A stretch of 64,000 nucleotides of DNA, taken from NCBI GenBank assembly GCA_009692185.1, contig SHZT01000014.1, positions 1 to 64,000 on the forward strand. Direction: 5' to 3'. This document shows positions 51,809 through 60,554 of this stretch, in pieces. The DNA is from Gemmatimonadota bacterium (lineage in GTDB: Bacteria; Gemmatimonadota; Gemmatimonadetes; Gemmatimonadales; GWC2-71-9). Under the pieces are notes generated by a model that was not told the origin of the DNA, made no database searches, and was given only the letters and a program-made list of their open reading frames with translations. How positions within the stretch are numbered: the first letter of the stretch is position 1; every line of letters starts with the position of its first letter. The translations under genes and the position numbers were made by a program.

Positions 51809-52971
51809 TGGGTAAGGGTCGGGTCGCCCTGATCGTGCTGGATGGTATCGGGATTGGCGAGGCGCCGGATACTGCGGCTTACGGCGATGCGGGGAGCGAC
51901 ACGCTGGGGAACGTGGCCCGGGCGGTTGGAGGGCTCAACCTCCCGTATCTCGAGTCGCTGGGGTTTGGCTGCTGTCGCCCCATCAAGGGCATGGCGTGCG
52001 GGAAGGCACTGGGCGCGCACGGAGTTGCCCTGCCGAGCTCCAAGGGCAAGGACAGCACCACCGGGCACTGGGAAATGTGCGAGGTCGTGCTCGAGCGACC
52101 GTTTCCAACGTACCCCAAGGGGTTTCCGGCGTCGGTGGTCGAAGAGTTCTCGCGCCGGACGGGGCGGGCGGTTCTGGGGAACAAGGCGGCATCGGGGACG
52201 GCAATCATAGACGAATTCGGGGCGCGGCACGTGGAAACCGGCGCCTGGATCGTCTATACCTCGGCCGACAGCGTGTTCCAGGTTGCCGCGCACGAGGCGA
52301 CGGTGCCGCTCAAGGACCTGTATGCCGCCTGCGAGGATGCGCGGGCGATGCTGGTCGGGGAGCATGCCGTATCCCGGGTCATCGCCCGGCCGTTTTTGGG
52401 CACACCGGGGCACTTTACGCGCACGGCCAACCGTCGCGACTTTTCGGTCGCGCCGGTCCGGCCAACGCTCCTGGACCGCCTGGCCGAGGCCGGGGTGCCC
52501 CGGGTCGGGGTGGGGAAGGTGGACGACCTGTTTGCGGGCCGGGGCATTACCAGCCGGCACACGCGGACCAACGCGGACGCCTACCGGATGATCGTGGAGG
52601 AACTGGGCCGGATGGACGGGGGGTTCCTGTTCGTGAACGTGATCGAGTTCGACCAGGCCTGGGGGCACCGAAACGACGTTCCGGGGTTTCATCAGGGGCT
52701 GAAAGAGCTGGATCGGGACCTGCCGGCCTTGGTTGGGGCCCTCCGGGGCGACGATTTGATGATCCTGACGGCCGATCACGGCAACGATCCGACCACGCCG
52801 TCCACCGATCATTCGCGTGAAGCGGTACCGATCGTGGTGGTGGGCCCGAGGGTAAAACCGGTGAATTTGGGGACGCGGGCGTCGTTTGCCGACATCGGGG
52901 CCACGACAGCCGAGTACTTTGGGTTGAGCCCGGCGCTCGGGAAATCGTTCCTCCGGGAGATACTGGCGTGA
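51808..52971 (+). CDS. deoB: Phosphopentomutase
   Basis: Converts (deoxy)ribose-1-phosphate to the 5-phosphate, the step after purine nucleoside phosphorylase. Alkaline-phosphatase-like metal sites: DGIGIGEAPD at the N-terminus, the phospho-Thr region STTGHWEM, ADHGND and STDHSREAVP at the C-terminus. 387 residues. The in-frame ATG at 51703 would begin inside alr and was not used. It overlaps cdd by 4 bases. Confidence 0.95.
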   Translation: MGKGRVALIVLDGIGIGEAPDTAAYGDAGSDTLGNVARAVGGLNLPYLESLGFGCCRPIKGMACGKALGAHGVALPSSKGKDSTTGHWEMCEVVLERPFPTYPKGFPASVVEEFSRRTGRAVLGNKAASGTAIIDEFGARHVETGAWIVYTSADSVFQVAAHEATVPLKDLYAACEDARAMLVGEHAVSRVIARPFLGTPGHFTRTANRRDFSVAPVRPTLLDRLAEAGVPRVGVGKVDDLFAGRGITSRHTRTNADAYRMIVEELGRMDGGFLFVNVIEFDQAWGHRNDVPGFHQGLKELDRDLPALVGALRGDDLMILTADHGNDPTTPSTDHSREAVPIVVVGPRVKPVNLGTRASFADIGATTAEYFGLSPALGKSFLREILA

Positions 52972-53354
52972 CCGACCCCCTGATTGACGCGGCACGGGCA
53001 GCGCAGAAGAAGGCCTACGCGCCGTACTCCAAGTTCCTGGTGGGGGCCGCGCTCGAGGCGGATGATGGCCGGGTGTTCACCGGGTGTAATGTTGAGAACG
53101 CATCGTACGGGCTCACGACCTGCGCGGAGCGGGTAGCGATCGGCACGGCGGTTGCCGCGGGGGCCCGGAAGGTTCGCCGGGTCGTCGTGGTGACGGACGC
53201 ATCGCCGCCGTCGGCGCCCTGTGGCGCGTGCCGGCAGGTGCTGGCGGAGTTTGGGCGGGACATGATCGTCGAGGCAGTTGGTCCCGGCGGGTCGCGCCGG
53301 TGGAAACTCGCGGAGTTGTTGCCGGATTCCTTCGGCCCGGAGGATCTCACGTAA
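52968..53354 (+). CDS. cdd: Cytidine deaminase
   Basis: Zinc enzyme deaminating cytidine and deoxycytidine. C52-A-E54 supplies one Zn ligand and the catalytic Glu; PCGAC gives C85 and C88. The 128-residue length matches the small tetrameric class. GTG 52968 overlaps the deoB stop, and its own stop (53352-53354) overlaps the next start by one base (TAATG). Confidence 0.95.
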   Translation: MTDPLIDAARAAQKKAYAPYSKFLVGAALEADDGRVFTGCNVENASYGLTTCAERVAIGTAVAAGARKVRRVVVVTDASPPSAPCGACRQVLAEFGRDMIVEAVGPGGSRRWKLAELLPDSFGPEDLT

Positions 53355-53641
53355 TGCGGATGGGCAAAGTGATCGGCACGGTCGTCGCGACGCGGAAGGA
53401 TCCGTCGCTCGAAGGGGTGAAGCTGTTGGTGGTGGAAAACCTGTCGCTCGATCAGAAACCCGAGGGCGGGTATGTGGTGGCGGTGGATGCCGTGGGCGCC
53501 GGCTCGAAGGAAGTGGTGTTGTACGCGAGTGGGTCGTCCGCCAGGCAAACCGCGGTAACGAAGGACCGCCCGGTGGACGCGGTCATCATGGCGATTCTCG
53601 ATTCCTATGAGGCGCATGGCAAGACGGTTCGGCTGGCCTAG
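53354..53641 (+). CDS. EutN/CcmL-family microcompartment vertex protein (BMC-P)
   Basis: 95 residues that read as a full EutN/CcmL pentamer subunit: [19 protein letters not shown], then [30 protein letters not shown] and [12 protein letters not shown]. Such proteins cap the vertices of bacterial microcompartment shells. No BMC-H or BMC-T shell protein lies in the window. It is the fourth gene of the alr-deoB-cdd unit. Microcompartments of the sugar-phosphate type process deoxyribose-5-phosphate, the DeoB product, so the link is suggestive; an orphan vertex protein with another role is equally possible. Confidence 0.9.
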   Translation: MRMGKVIGTVVATRKDPSLEGVKLLVVENLSLDQKPEGGYVVAVDAVGAGSKEVVLYASGSSARQTAVTKDRPVDAVIMAILDSYEAHGKTVRLA

Positions 53642-54824
53642 CAGTTCGGCACTAGTGTTTCTCCTGGCGCTTGGGTGCGTCGGGGACACGGTCACGGCCC
53701 CGTCGGTGTGTCCGGCGTACTGCGCCAACAACGGGCTCCAGCCCCGGGACACCGTGCTTCAGGGCGTGGTCCATGGCGACAGCAGCTACCGCGGCTACCA
53801 GGTTGCGTCGACCGCCGGCGAGATGCAGGTCGCCGGCCCGGGCGGGGTGACCCAGTCGCGGGCCTTCCTGCGTTTCTACCCGTTCCGGACGCGGTACACG
53901 ATCTTCGCGGGCGACACGACCACCGTTCCCGTAGCCGTCATCGATTCGCTGCGCTTCAGTTTCAACCTGCGCAAGCGGACTGCGGGCACGGTGAAGCTCG
54001 CCGTGTACCGCCTGCCACGCACGACCGACACGGTGGCCACCTACGACAGCCTGACGCCGTACTTCCAGGATTCGCTGCAAGTGATCGAGCTGACTGTCGC
54101 ACCGGACACGGGGTTGCTGCAGTTCTCCGTTCCGGCGGCGTCACTTCCCACCCTGGTATCTGACAGCTTCCAGATCGCCATCGGTCTTGCCATCACGACG
54201 CCCGGCGCGAGTGTGAACATCGGGACGAATGAAGTCGGGCTGGGCGGGTTCGTGGAGCGGTTTATCCGGGTGGACTCGGCCGGGGTCCGCATCGCCCGGA
54301 ACACCGAGAACCGGCTGGCGGAGATCGACACGTACGTGTTCCAGGCGCTCGCCGCTCCGCCCGCTGGCGTGCTGACCATTGGCGGGGCACCCTCCGCCCG
54401 GGCACTCATGCGGCTCGACCTGCCGCTCTCCATTTTCAATTCCACGACGGTCGTGCGCGCCACGCTGTTGCTGATTCCCGCCGGGCCGGCGCTGTCGGCC
54501 GCGGGGGACACGACCCGCGTGGTCGCCCATGCGCTGGCGACTGATATCGGTGCCAAGTCACCGGTGTCGCAGGCGGCGCAGGATGGAGACATCCGCTCCG
54601 GCGCGTTCGTCCCACCAGGCAGCACGGACACTATTCGGGTGGACATCACCGCCCTGGTGCGTGCGTGGCGCGCCGATGCCACCCGCCCCCACACGATGGT
54701 CCTGCGCACAACGCCAGAGGGCGGGACGCTGTCGGAGGTCCGGTTCTGGTCGTCGGCCGACCCCACCCGAAAGCCGCGCATCCACGTGACCTATGTCCGT
54801 CCGTTCCTGTACGGGGTGAACTGA
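53607..54824 (+). CDS. Large lipoprotein with carbohydrate-binding-like (DNRLRE-type) repeats
   Basis: 405 residues. A lipoprotein signal ends LLALGC (Cys at ~24), then Thr/Ser/Asp-rich beta-sandwich regions. Two similar halves occur, each with [10 protein letters not shown] / [10 protein letters not shown] and a D-T-x-x-V-D-I pattern, reminiscent of DNRLRE or TIGR-type beta domains. Overlap with the EutN-like gene is 35 bases from ATG 53607 (26 from ATG 53616), so it may be translated with it. It is followed by an outer-membrane protein overlapping by one base. Likely an exported, surface-anchored protein; family uncertain. Confidence 0.7.
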   Translation: MRRMARRFGWPSSSALVFLLALGCVGDTVTAPSVCPAYCANNGLQPRDTVLQGVVHGDSSYRGYQVASTAGEMQVAGPGGVTQSRAFLRFYPFRTRYTIFAGDTTTVPVAVIDSLRFSFNLRKRTAGTVKLAVYRLPRTTDTVATYDSLTPYFQDSLQVIELTVAPDTGLLQFSVPAASLPTLVSDSFQIAIGLAITTPGASVNIGTNEVGLGGFVERFIRVDSAGVRIARNTENRLAEIDTYVFQALAAPPAGVLTIGGAPSARALMRLDLPLSIFNSTTVVRATLLLIPAGPALSAAGDTTRVVAHALATDIGAKSPVSQAAQDGDIRSGAFVPPGSTDTIRVDITALVRAWRADATRPHTMVLRTTPEGGTLSEVRFWSSADPTRKPRIHVTYVRPFLYGVN

Positions 54825-55957
54825 TGCGCCGCGCCGCGATCCTCTCAGGTCTGGCCATCATCCTCGCCGTCCCGCTGGCCGCGCAGAACTCCGGGTACGG
54901 CGTGCTGGGCATCGGGTTCCCCACGCGTCCGACCACCATCCAAGCGCGGGCGCTGGGTGATGGGCCCGCGACCATCGACCCGCAGAGCGGGGTGAATCCC
55001 GCGGCGCTCGGCCTGCTCAGCACGCTCTCGGTATCCGCCAGCGCGTCGCAGGAGTACCGCACGCTTACCATGAGTGGCGTCCAGACCGACGGCCTCCGGC
55101 AGGCACGCTTCCCGTACGCGGTGATGGCGGGGCGGTTCGGCCGCTCGCGTCTCTCGTACAGCGTGGGGTACCACGCCTTCGCGGAACGCACGTTCGACCT
55201 CAGTACGGTGGACACACTCGTTCTCCGGGGCGTCCCGGTGATCCTGACCGACCAGAACGGGTCGGCCGGCGCCGTGGTGGACAGCCGCGCGGCGGTCGCG
55301 TGGTCGGTGAACCCGAAGCTGTCCTTCGGCCTGGGCACGCATTTCATTGGCGGATCCGCGCGGCTGACGGCGCGCCGCACGTTCTCGGATTCCAGCTACC
55401 GGTCGTACGTCGAGGCGAACGACGCCACCTTCTCGGCGTTCGGTGTGTCGGGAGGCGCCCTGATCGTCCCGACCGCCAAGATGCGTATCGGCGTGTCCGC
55501 GCGGGTGAACACCAAGCTCCAGCGGTCGGTCCTCGGTATCCGCGGGTCTGACTTGGCGCTCCCGGCCTCGCTCCACGCCGGCGTCGATGCGCGTCCCGTG
55601 GCCGGCGTGCGTCTCGCCGCCGGTGTGGGCTGGCGGTCGTGGTCCTCCGCGGCCGGTGACGTCGCCGCAGGCACGCGGGCATTCGATACGTTCGAGGCCG
55701 GTGGCGGGATCGAGCTCGGGGGCGCGCCGCGCACCCAGCCGAGGTTCCCGATTCGCCTCGGCATTCGGTACGCGACCCTGCCGTTCAGCCCGACCGGCGA
55801 TCAGCCGCATGAGGTCAACCTCTCGGGCGGCACGCGAGTGCGCTTCGCGCAGAACCGGGTGACGTTCGACCTGGGCGTCGAGCGCACCGTGCGGAACGGG
55901 GGCCTCGTGAATGAGACCGCGTGGCAGTTGAACCTGGGGTTCGAGATCACGCCCTGA
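54824..55957 (+). CDS. Outer-membrane beta-barrel protein
   Basis: 377 residues. A signal peptide (~1-22, ending PLAAQ) is followed by alternating amphipathic strands typical of a barrel (SVSASASQEYRTL, RLSYSVGYHAF, AAVAWSVNPKLSFGLGTHF) and the C-terminal strand ending LGFEITP. The pattern RALGDGP...NPAALG near residues 40-60 resembles PorV/FadL-like proteins. It overlaps the lipoprotein gene by one base, suggesting a functional pair at the outer membrane. Substrate unknown. Confidence 0.75.
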   Translation: MRRAAILSGLAIILAVPLAAQNSGYGVLGIGFPTRPTTIQARALGDGPATIDPQSGVNPAALGLLSTLSVSASASQEYRTLTMSGVQTDGLRQARFPYAVMAGRFGRSRLSYSVGYHAFAERTFDLSTVDTLVLRGVPVILTDQNGSAGAVVDSRAAVAWSVNPKLSFGLGTHFIGGSARLTARRTFSDSSYRSYVEANDATFSAFGVSGGALIVPTAKMRIGVSARVNTKLQRSVLGIRGSDLALPASLHAGVDARPVAGVRLAAGVGWRSWSSAAGDVAAGTRAFDTFEAGGGIELGGAPRTQPRFPIRLGIRYATLPFSPTGDQPHEVNLSGGTRVRFAQNRVTFDLGVERTVRNGGLVNETAWQLNLGFEITP

Positions 55958-55982
55958 AGTGCGTGATTGGCCTGACCGGATG

Positions 55983-56014
55983 ACGGCACAACGGCACAAC
56001 GGCATGACGGCATG
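55983..56014 (+). repeat. Tandem 8-base repeat containing the miaB start codon
   Basis: Four consecutive 8-mers: ACGGCACA, ACGGCACA, ACGGCATG, ACGGCATG. The ATG in the last unit (56012-56014) is the start of miaB, and the third unit offers another ATG in a different frame (8 is not a multiple of 3). No Shine-Dalgarno is apparent because the repeat occupies the leader. Copy number could affect initiation. Confidence 0.7.
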
Positions 56015-57331
56015 AGTACCCGTACGGTCTACCTTGAGACATACGGCTGCCAGATGAACGCGGCCGACAGCGACCTCATCGTCGGGCTCTTTGCCCGCGA
56101 GGGGTACGTCCGCACGGATGACGCGGCTGGCGCGGATGTCATGCTGATCAACACGTGCGCCGTGCGCGATCACGCCGAACAGCGGGTCATCGGCCGGCTG
56201 GGTGAGCTCAAGCGGCACAAGCGCCCCGGTGACGTGGTGGGCGTGGTGGGGTGCATGGCACAGCGTCTCGGGCCGACGCTGCTGGAACAGGCTCCGCATG
56301 TGGACGTGGTGGTGGGGCCCGACGGGTACCGGTCGTTGCCCGCGCTGGTGGCGGGGGCGCGCGACGGCCAACGAACGGCCGACGTCGAGTTCCGGTCGTG
56401 GGAGCACTACGAAGACGTCGAGCCAGCGACCGAGGGCGCGTCGGCGTTCGTCACCGTCCAGCGCGGTTGCAATTATCGGTGCACCTTCTGCGTTGTTCCG
56501 ATGACGCGCGGATCCGAGCGGAGCCGTAACCTGGCCGACGTGGTGGGAGAGGTGCGGCGCCTCGCGGCCCGTGGAGTCACCGAGGTCACGCTCCTCGGCC
56601 AGACGGTCAACAGCTACAACGACGGCGCCGCAGATTTCGCCGATCTGCTCCGCGCGGTCGGTGCGGTTCCGGGCATTCGCCGCATGCGGTTTACCAGTCC
56701 CCATCCCAACGATTTCAGCGACCGGGTCATCGCGGCGATGGCGCAGGTGCCGGCGATGTGCGAGCACGTGCATTTGCCTATGCAGAGCGGCTCATCCCGC
56801 ACGCTCAAGCGCATGCTCCGCCGGTACACCCGGGAGGGCTACCTCGAGTGCGTGGGGCGCCTGCGGCAGGCGGTGCCGGGAATCGCGCTCACCACGGACA
56901 TCATCGTGGGCTTCCCGGGTGAGACAGAACAGGACTTCGCGGACACGGTCAGCCTGGTCGAGGACGTGGGTTTCGACGACGCCTACACGTTCCGGTATTC
57001 GCCGCGCGACGGAACTCCCGCGACGCGATTGACCGATGCAGTGCCGGACGACGTCGCGGGGGAGCGGCTCGAACGCATCATCGCGCGGGCCCGCCAGCTG
57101 GCCCGAGCGAAGAACCTTGGTCTCGTTGGCTCGACGCACGAGGTGCTGGTGGAGGGACGGGCCAAGCGCGGCGGCCTCCAGGCGCGGACACGCACAAACA
57201 AGATCGTCCTGGTTGAGGGCAATGAGGACTTGGTCGGTAACTACATGGATGTCCGGCTCACCGGGACGACCGGATCGACGTTCTCCGGTGTTCCGACGCG
57301 GAGCGGATTGGAGCTCTCAGTGGTGGGGTAA
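56012..57331 (+). CDS. miaB: tRNA-2-methylthio-N6-isopentenyladenosine synthase MiaB
   Basis: Radical-SAM methylthiotransferase modifying A37 of tRNAs that read UNN codons. N-terminal UPF0004 domain with three Cys (C13 in ETYGCQMN, INTCAVR, VVGCMAQ) for the auxiliary cluster; radical-SAM CxxxCxxC at C153/C157/C160; C-terminal TRAM domain (VLVEGRAKRGG onward). 439 residues. The start codon lies in a tandem 8-base repeat. comEC follows after 15 bases. Confidence 0.95.
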   Translation: MSTRTVYLETYGCQMNAADSDLIVGLFAREGYVRTDDAAGADVMLINTCAVRDHAEQRVIGRLGELKRHKRPGDVVGVVGCMAQRLGPTLLEQAPHVDVVVGPDGYRSLPALVAGARDGQRTADVEFRSWEHYEDVEPATEGASAFVTVQRGCNYRCTFCVVPMTRGSERSRNLADVVGEVRRLAARGVTEVTLLGQTVNSYNDGAADFADLLRAVGAVPGIRRMRFTSPHPNDFSDRVIAAMAQVPAMCEHVHLPMQSGSSRTLKRMLRRYTREGYLECVGRLRQAVPGIALTTDIIVGFPGETEQDFADTVSLVEDVGFDDAYTFRYSPRDGTPATRLTDAVPDDVAGERLERIIARARQLARAKNLGLVGSTHEVLVEGRAKRGGLQARTRTNKIVLVEGNEDLVGNYMDVRLTGTTGSTFSGVPTRSGLELSVVG

Positions 57332-57346
57332 GGCGGCCGTGACGCC

Positions 57347-59551
57347 GTGACGGCGCCACCAGTCATTCGACTCACGATCGCATACGGGGCCGGCCTTTGG
57401 GTCGGCCTCGTTTTTTTGGTACCCAGCGTCGGAATGGTACTTGCGTTGGGCCTGGGGCTCCTCGCGGCGGCGACGCGCGGGCGAGTCCCGGCGCTCGCAG
57501 CGGTGGCCATCGGTCTCGCGACGAGTGCCACGGTGCAAGCGCGGGACCAGCGGGGGTGCGCCGCGCACTGGAGGGCGGGCCCGCACGCGGCCATCCTCCG
57601 GATCCACGACCGCCCGGGCGCGCGTGGCACCACCACGGCGACGGTGCTGTTCGCCCGGGAAGGGTGCGATGGAATCATCCGCATTCGCCTGGCGAACCCT
57701 GTGCCTGGAGGCAGCCGGGTCGTAGCGACCGGTGTGAGTCGCGAGCCGGTCGTCTTTCAAATCACCCGCGTGCGGGTTCTGGGGGGTGGCCGAAGGTGGA
57801 CGTATGTGGTGCGTGACGCCGTGGCCCGGCGGATCGATGCGCTCTATGGCCCGCGGGCGCCGCTCGTCAGCGCGCTGATCCTCAACGACACCGACGACCT
57901 GGACCCGACACTCCGAAAGCAGTTCGCGGCGGCTGGTGTCGCGCACCTCTTGTCCATTTCCGGCCTGCACGTGGGGATCATGGCGGGCTGGGCGGTCATG
58001 CTGCTGAGGCTCGTCCTGCGGCGGCGGACCGCCATGCTTGCCGGGGCGGGGATCGCGTGGGCCTATGTCCTGCTGATCGGCTCGCCGGCGCCGGCCGTTC
58101 GCGCGGCCGCGTTCGTTTCGATTGCCGCGGCCGCTCGCGTGTTTCAGCGGCATCCGTCGCCCGGCGTGATCCTCACGGTGGCGGCGCTCGTCGTGCTGGC
58201 GGTTGATCCCGGCGCGGCGACCTCGGTGGGGGCGTGGCTCTTGGTCGCGGCGCTTTGGGGCTCGGACGCCGGGAGCCGTGCCGTTCCGGAAAAGTGGCGC
58301 AAGAGTCCGGGCGTGCTGATCACGGCCGCGTCGGTTGGCGCGACGATTGCGACGGCGCCGATCACCGCGCTCACGTTCGGCGCGGTGGCGCCGGTCGGCA
58401 TCGTGGCCAACCTGGTCGCCGTTCCACTCGGCGCGCTTGCGGTTCCCGCCGCGTTCGCGAGCCTGGCGGCCGGCTGGATGGCCACCGGCGCCGGGTTGGT
58501 TCTCGCGGGCACCGAACGGACAGCCGCGATTGCTGCCGCCATTCCCGGCGGGCACTTGAGCGGTGAGCCGGGCATCGCCTTCGCGCTTCCGTGGTGCGCT
58601 GTCCTGGCCGTGGCGCTTTGGGTGCGACACCGGTCTCCAACCTGGGTGGTGGCTCGCCGCCGATTGGTCGTGAGTCTCGCGGTGGGAGGCTGGGCGGCCG
58701 CGGTCCTGCCGTCGATTCCAATGAATGAGGGGCGCGGCCTGCTCGAGATCGACGTGCTGGATGTGGGGCAGGGTGACGCGATCGCGATCCGGAGTCCGGA
58801 AGGTCACTGGGCCCTGATTGACGCGGGCCCACGAACGCCGATGAGCGACGCCGGGCGGAGCGTCGTCCTGCCGTTCTTCCGGCGCCGAGGCGTGGAGCAC
58901 TTGAGCGCTCTTATCGCGAGTCACGGCGATGCGGATCACCTGGGCGGCGTACCGGTTGTCGAACGGGCCCTGAACCCCGGACTCGTGCTCGAGCCAGGCC
59001 AGCCCGTCCCCACGGCGCTCTACCTGGAGCACCTCGCCCTGATAGACTCGGCCGGGCTGACATGGCGGGCCGCGCGGGCTGGTGACACGCTGGTCCTGGG
59101 GTCGGTTCAGCTTGCGGTCATTCACCCGACCGAAGCGTGGGTCGCGACCCACGAATCGACCAATGAGAACGCGGTCGTGCTGTGGCTTCGGTATGGCGAG
59201 TTCGATGCGTTGTTCACCGGTGACATCGGGTTCCCGGCCGAATCGGCGCTGGCCGGCCGCATCGGGCCGGTCGAGGTCCTCAAGGTGGGCCACCACGGCT
59301 CGGCGGGGAGCAGTGGCGGACCGTGGCTCGACCGGCTCCGGCCTCGCGTGGCGGTGATCAGCGTGGGCAAGGAGAACCGGTATGGCCACCCGTCGCCCGC
59401 GGCGCTTGGACGGCTCCGGGAGCGCGGAATCGAGGTCCGGCGCACCGACGAGGGCGGGACGGTGACCATTCGGAGCGACGGACGCTATTTTTGGGTTACG
59501 CGGCCGCCCACCTCTCTTCCGGAGCGTTTGCATTGCCTGATCACGAGCTAG
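57347..59551 (+). CDS. comEC: ComEC/Rec2 DNA-uptake channel protein
   Basis: 734 residues. An N-terminal DUF4131-like region is followed by the ComEC competence domain (SGLHVGIMAG, hydrophobic helices) and a C-terminal metallo-beta-lactamase domain (DVLDVGQGDA, SHGDADHLGG, KVGHHGSAGSS). It transports single-stranded DNA across the inner membrane during natural transformation. Starts at GTG 57347 in the second copy of a tandem CCGTGACG (57337-57352). A pilin is encoded at 46070. Competence is suggested but other com genes are not in the window. Confidence 0.92.
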   Translation: MTAPPVIRLTIAYGAGLWVGLVFLVPSVGMVLALGLGLLAAATRGRVPALAAVAIGLATSATVQARDQRGCAAHWRAGPHAAILRIHDRPGARGTTTATVLFAREGCDGIIRIRLANPVPGGSRVVATGVSREPVVFQITRVRVLGGGRRWTYVVRDAVARRIDALYGPRAPLVSALILNDTDDLDPTLRKQFAAAGVAHLLSISGLHVGIMAGWAVMLLRLVLRRRTAMLAGAGIAWAYVLLIGSPAPAVRAAAFVSIAAAARVFQRHPSPGVILTVAALVVLAVDPGAATSVGAWLLVAALWGSDAGSRAVPEKWRKSPGVLITAASVGATIATAPITALTFGAVAPVGIVANLVAVPLGALAVPAAFASLAAGWMATGAGLVLAGTERTAAIAAAIPGGHLSGEPGIAFALPWCAVLAVALWVRHRSPTWVVARRRLVVSLAVGGWAAAVLPSIPMNEGRGLLEIDVLDVGQGDAIAIRSPEGHWALIDAGPRTPMSDAGRSVVLPFFRRRGVEHLSALIASHGDADHLGGVPVVERALNPGLVLEPGQPVPTALYLEHLALIDSAGLTWRAARAGDTLVLGSVQLAVIHPTEAWVATHESTNENAVVLWLRYGEFDALFTGDIGFPAESALAGRIGPVEVLKVGHHGSAGSSGGPWLDRLRPRVAVISVGKENRYGHPSPAALGRLRERGIEVRRTDEGGTVTIRSDGRYFWVTRPPTSLPERLHCLITS

Positions 59552-60537
59552 TTACCATCGAGCGGTTCATCCTCCGGCAGGAGAAACTGCACGGCGGAGC
59601 CACCGGCGAGCTATCCGACCTTCTCTACGACATTGCCCTCGCCGCGAAGGTGATCGCGCGGCAGGTGCGCGCGGCCGGTCTGATTGACGTGCTGGGCGCG
59701 GCGGGCAACCGCAACGTGCAGGGCGAGGACCAGCAAAAACTCGACGTCATTGCCAACGACGCGTTCAAGGACACAGTGGGGAATGGTGGCCGGGTGGTCG
59801 TCATGGTGTCGGAGGAGGACGACGGCCCGGTGCAGGCGACCAACGCCGAGCCCGGGAAATACGTCCTGCTCTACGATCCGCTGGATGGCTCGTCCAACAT
59901 CGACGTGAACGTCTCCATCGGCACGATTTTCTCGATTCACCGGAGAGTGTCCAGCAAGGGGCCCGGCACCATGGAGGACTGTCTCCAGGCGGGCCGGAAA
60001 CAGGTGGCAGCCGGTTACGTGCTGTACGGACCCAGCACCATGCTTGTGTACACGGCCGGTCACGGCGTCCACGCGTTCACGCTGGATCCCAACATCGGCG
60101 AATTCCTGTTGACGCGCGAAGACCTCCGGATTCCCGCGCGAGGCAAGTATTACAGCATCAACGAGAGCTACTGGACGAGCTGGGTGGATGGCGGGTATCG
60201 CAAGGTCGTGGACGCATTCAAGGGCGTGACGGGCAAGGGCGAGGAGCGGAACGCGCGCTACATCGGGTCGCTGGTTGCGGACTTCCACCGGAACATGCTG
60301 ACGGGTGGTGTGTTCATGTACCCCGCCGAGGCCAAGGCACCGAAGGGCAAGCTGCGGCTGTTGTACGAGTCGGCGCCGCTGGCGTTCGTGGCCGAGCAGG
60401 CGGGCGGCGCGGCGACCGACGGATCCAAGCCGATTCTCGACATTGTGCCCAGGAGTCTGCATGAGCGGAGTCCGCTCGTGATTGGGTCGAAGGATGACGT
60501 CGAATTCATTACGCGAACACTTGCATCAGGTCACTGA
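59533..60537 (+). CDS. fbp: Fructose-1,6-bisphosphatase class I
   Basis: 334 residues from TTG 59533, overlapping the end of comEC by 19 bases; no ATG or GTG start suits the family N-terminus. Family motifs: NVQGEDQQKLDV, SEEDDGPVQ, DPLDGSSNIDVNVSIGTIFS, YGPSTMLVYT and RYIGSLVADFHRN. Dephosphorylates fructose-1,6-bisphosphate in gluconeogenesis. The acidic Asp/Glu metal residues are intact. The N-terminus is somewhat uncertain. Confidence 0.93.
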   Translation: MPDHELVTIERFILRQEKLHGGATGELSDLLYDIALAAKVIARQVRAAGLIDVLGAAGNRNVQGEDQQKLDVIANDAFKDTVGNGGRVVVMVSEEDDGPVQATNAEPGKYVLLYDPLDGSSNIDVNVSIGTIFSIHRRVSSKGPGTMEDCLQAGRKQVAAGYVLYGPSTMLVYTAGHGVHAFTLDPNIGEFLLTREDLRIPARGKYYSINESYWTSWVDGGYRKVVDAFKGVTGKGEERNARYIGSLVADFHRNMLTGGVFMYPAEAKAPKGKLRLLYESAPLAFVAEQAGGAATDGSKPILDIVPRSLHERSPLVIGSKDDVEFITRTLASGH

Positions 60538-60554
60538 TCGGCCGGTGGGGTGAC

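Noticed and set aside
57317-59533. 738-codon open frame antisense to comEC
   Set aside because: Arg/Gly/Asp-rich shadow of comEC without domain features.
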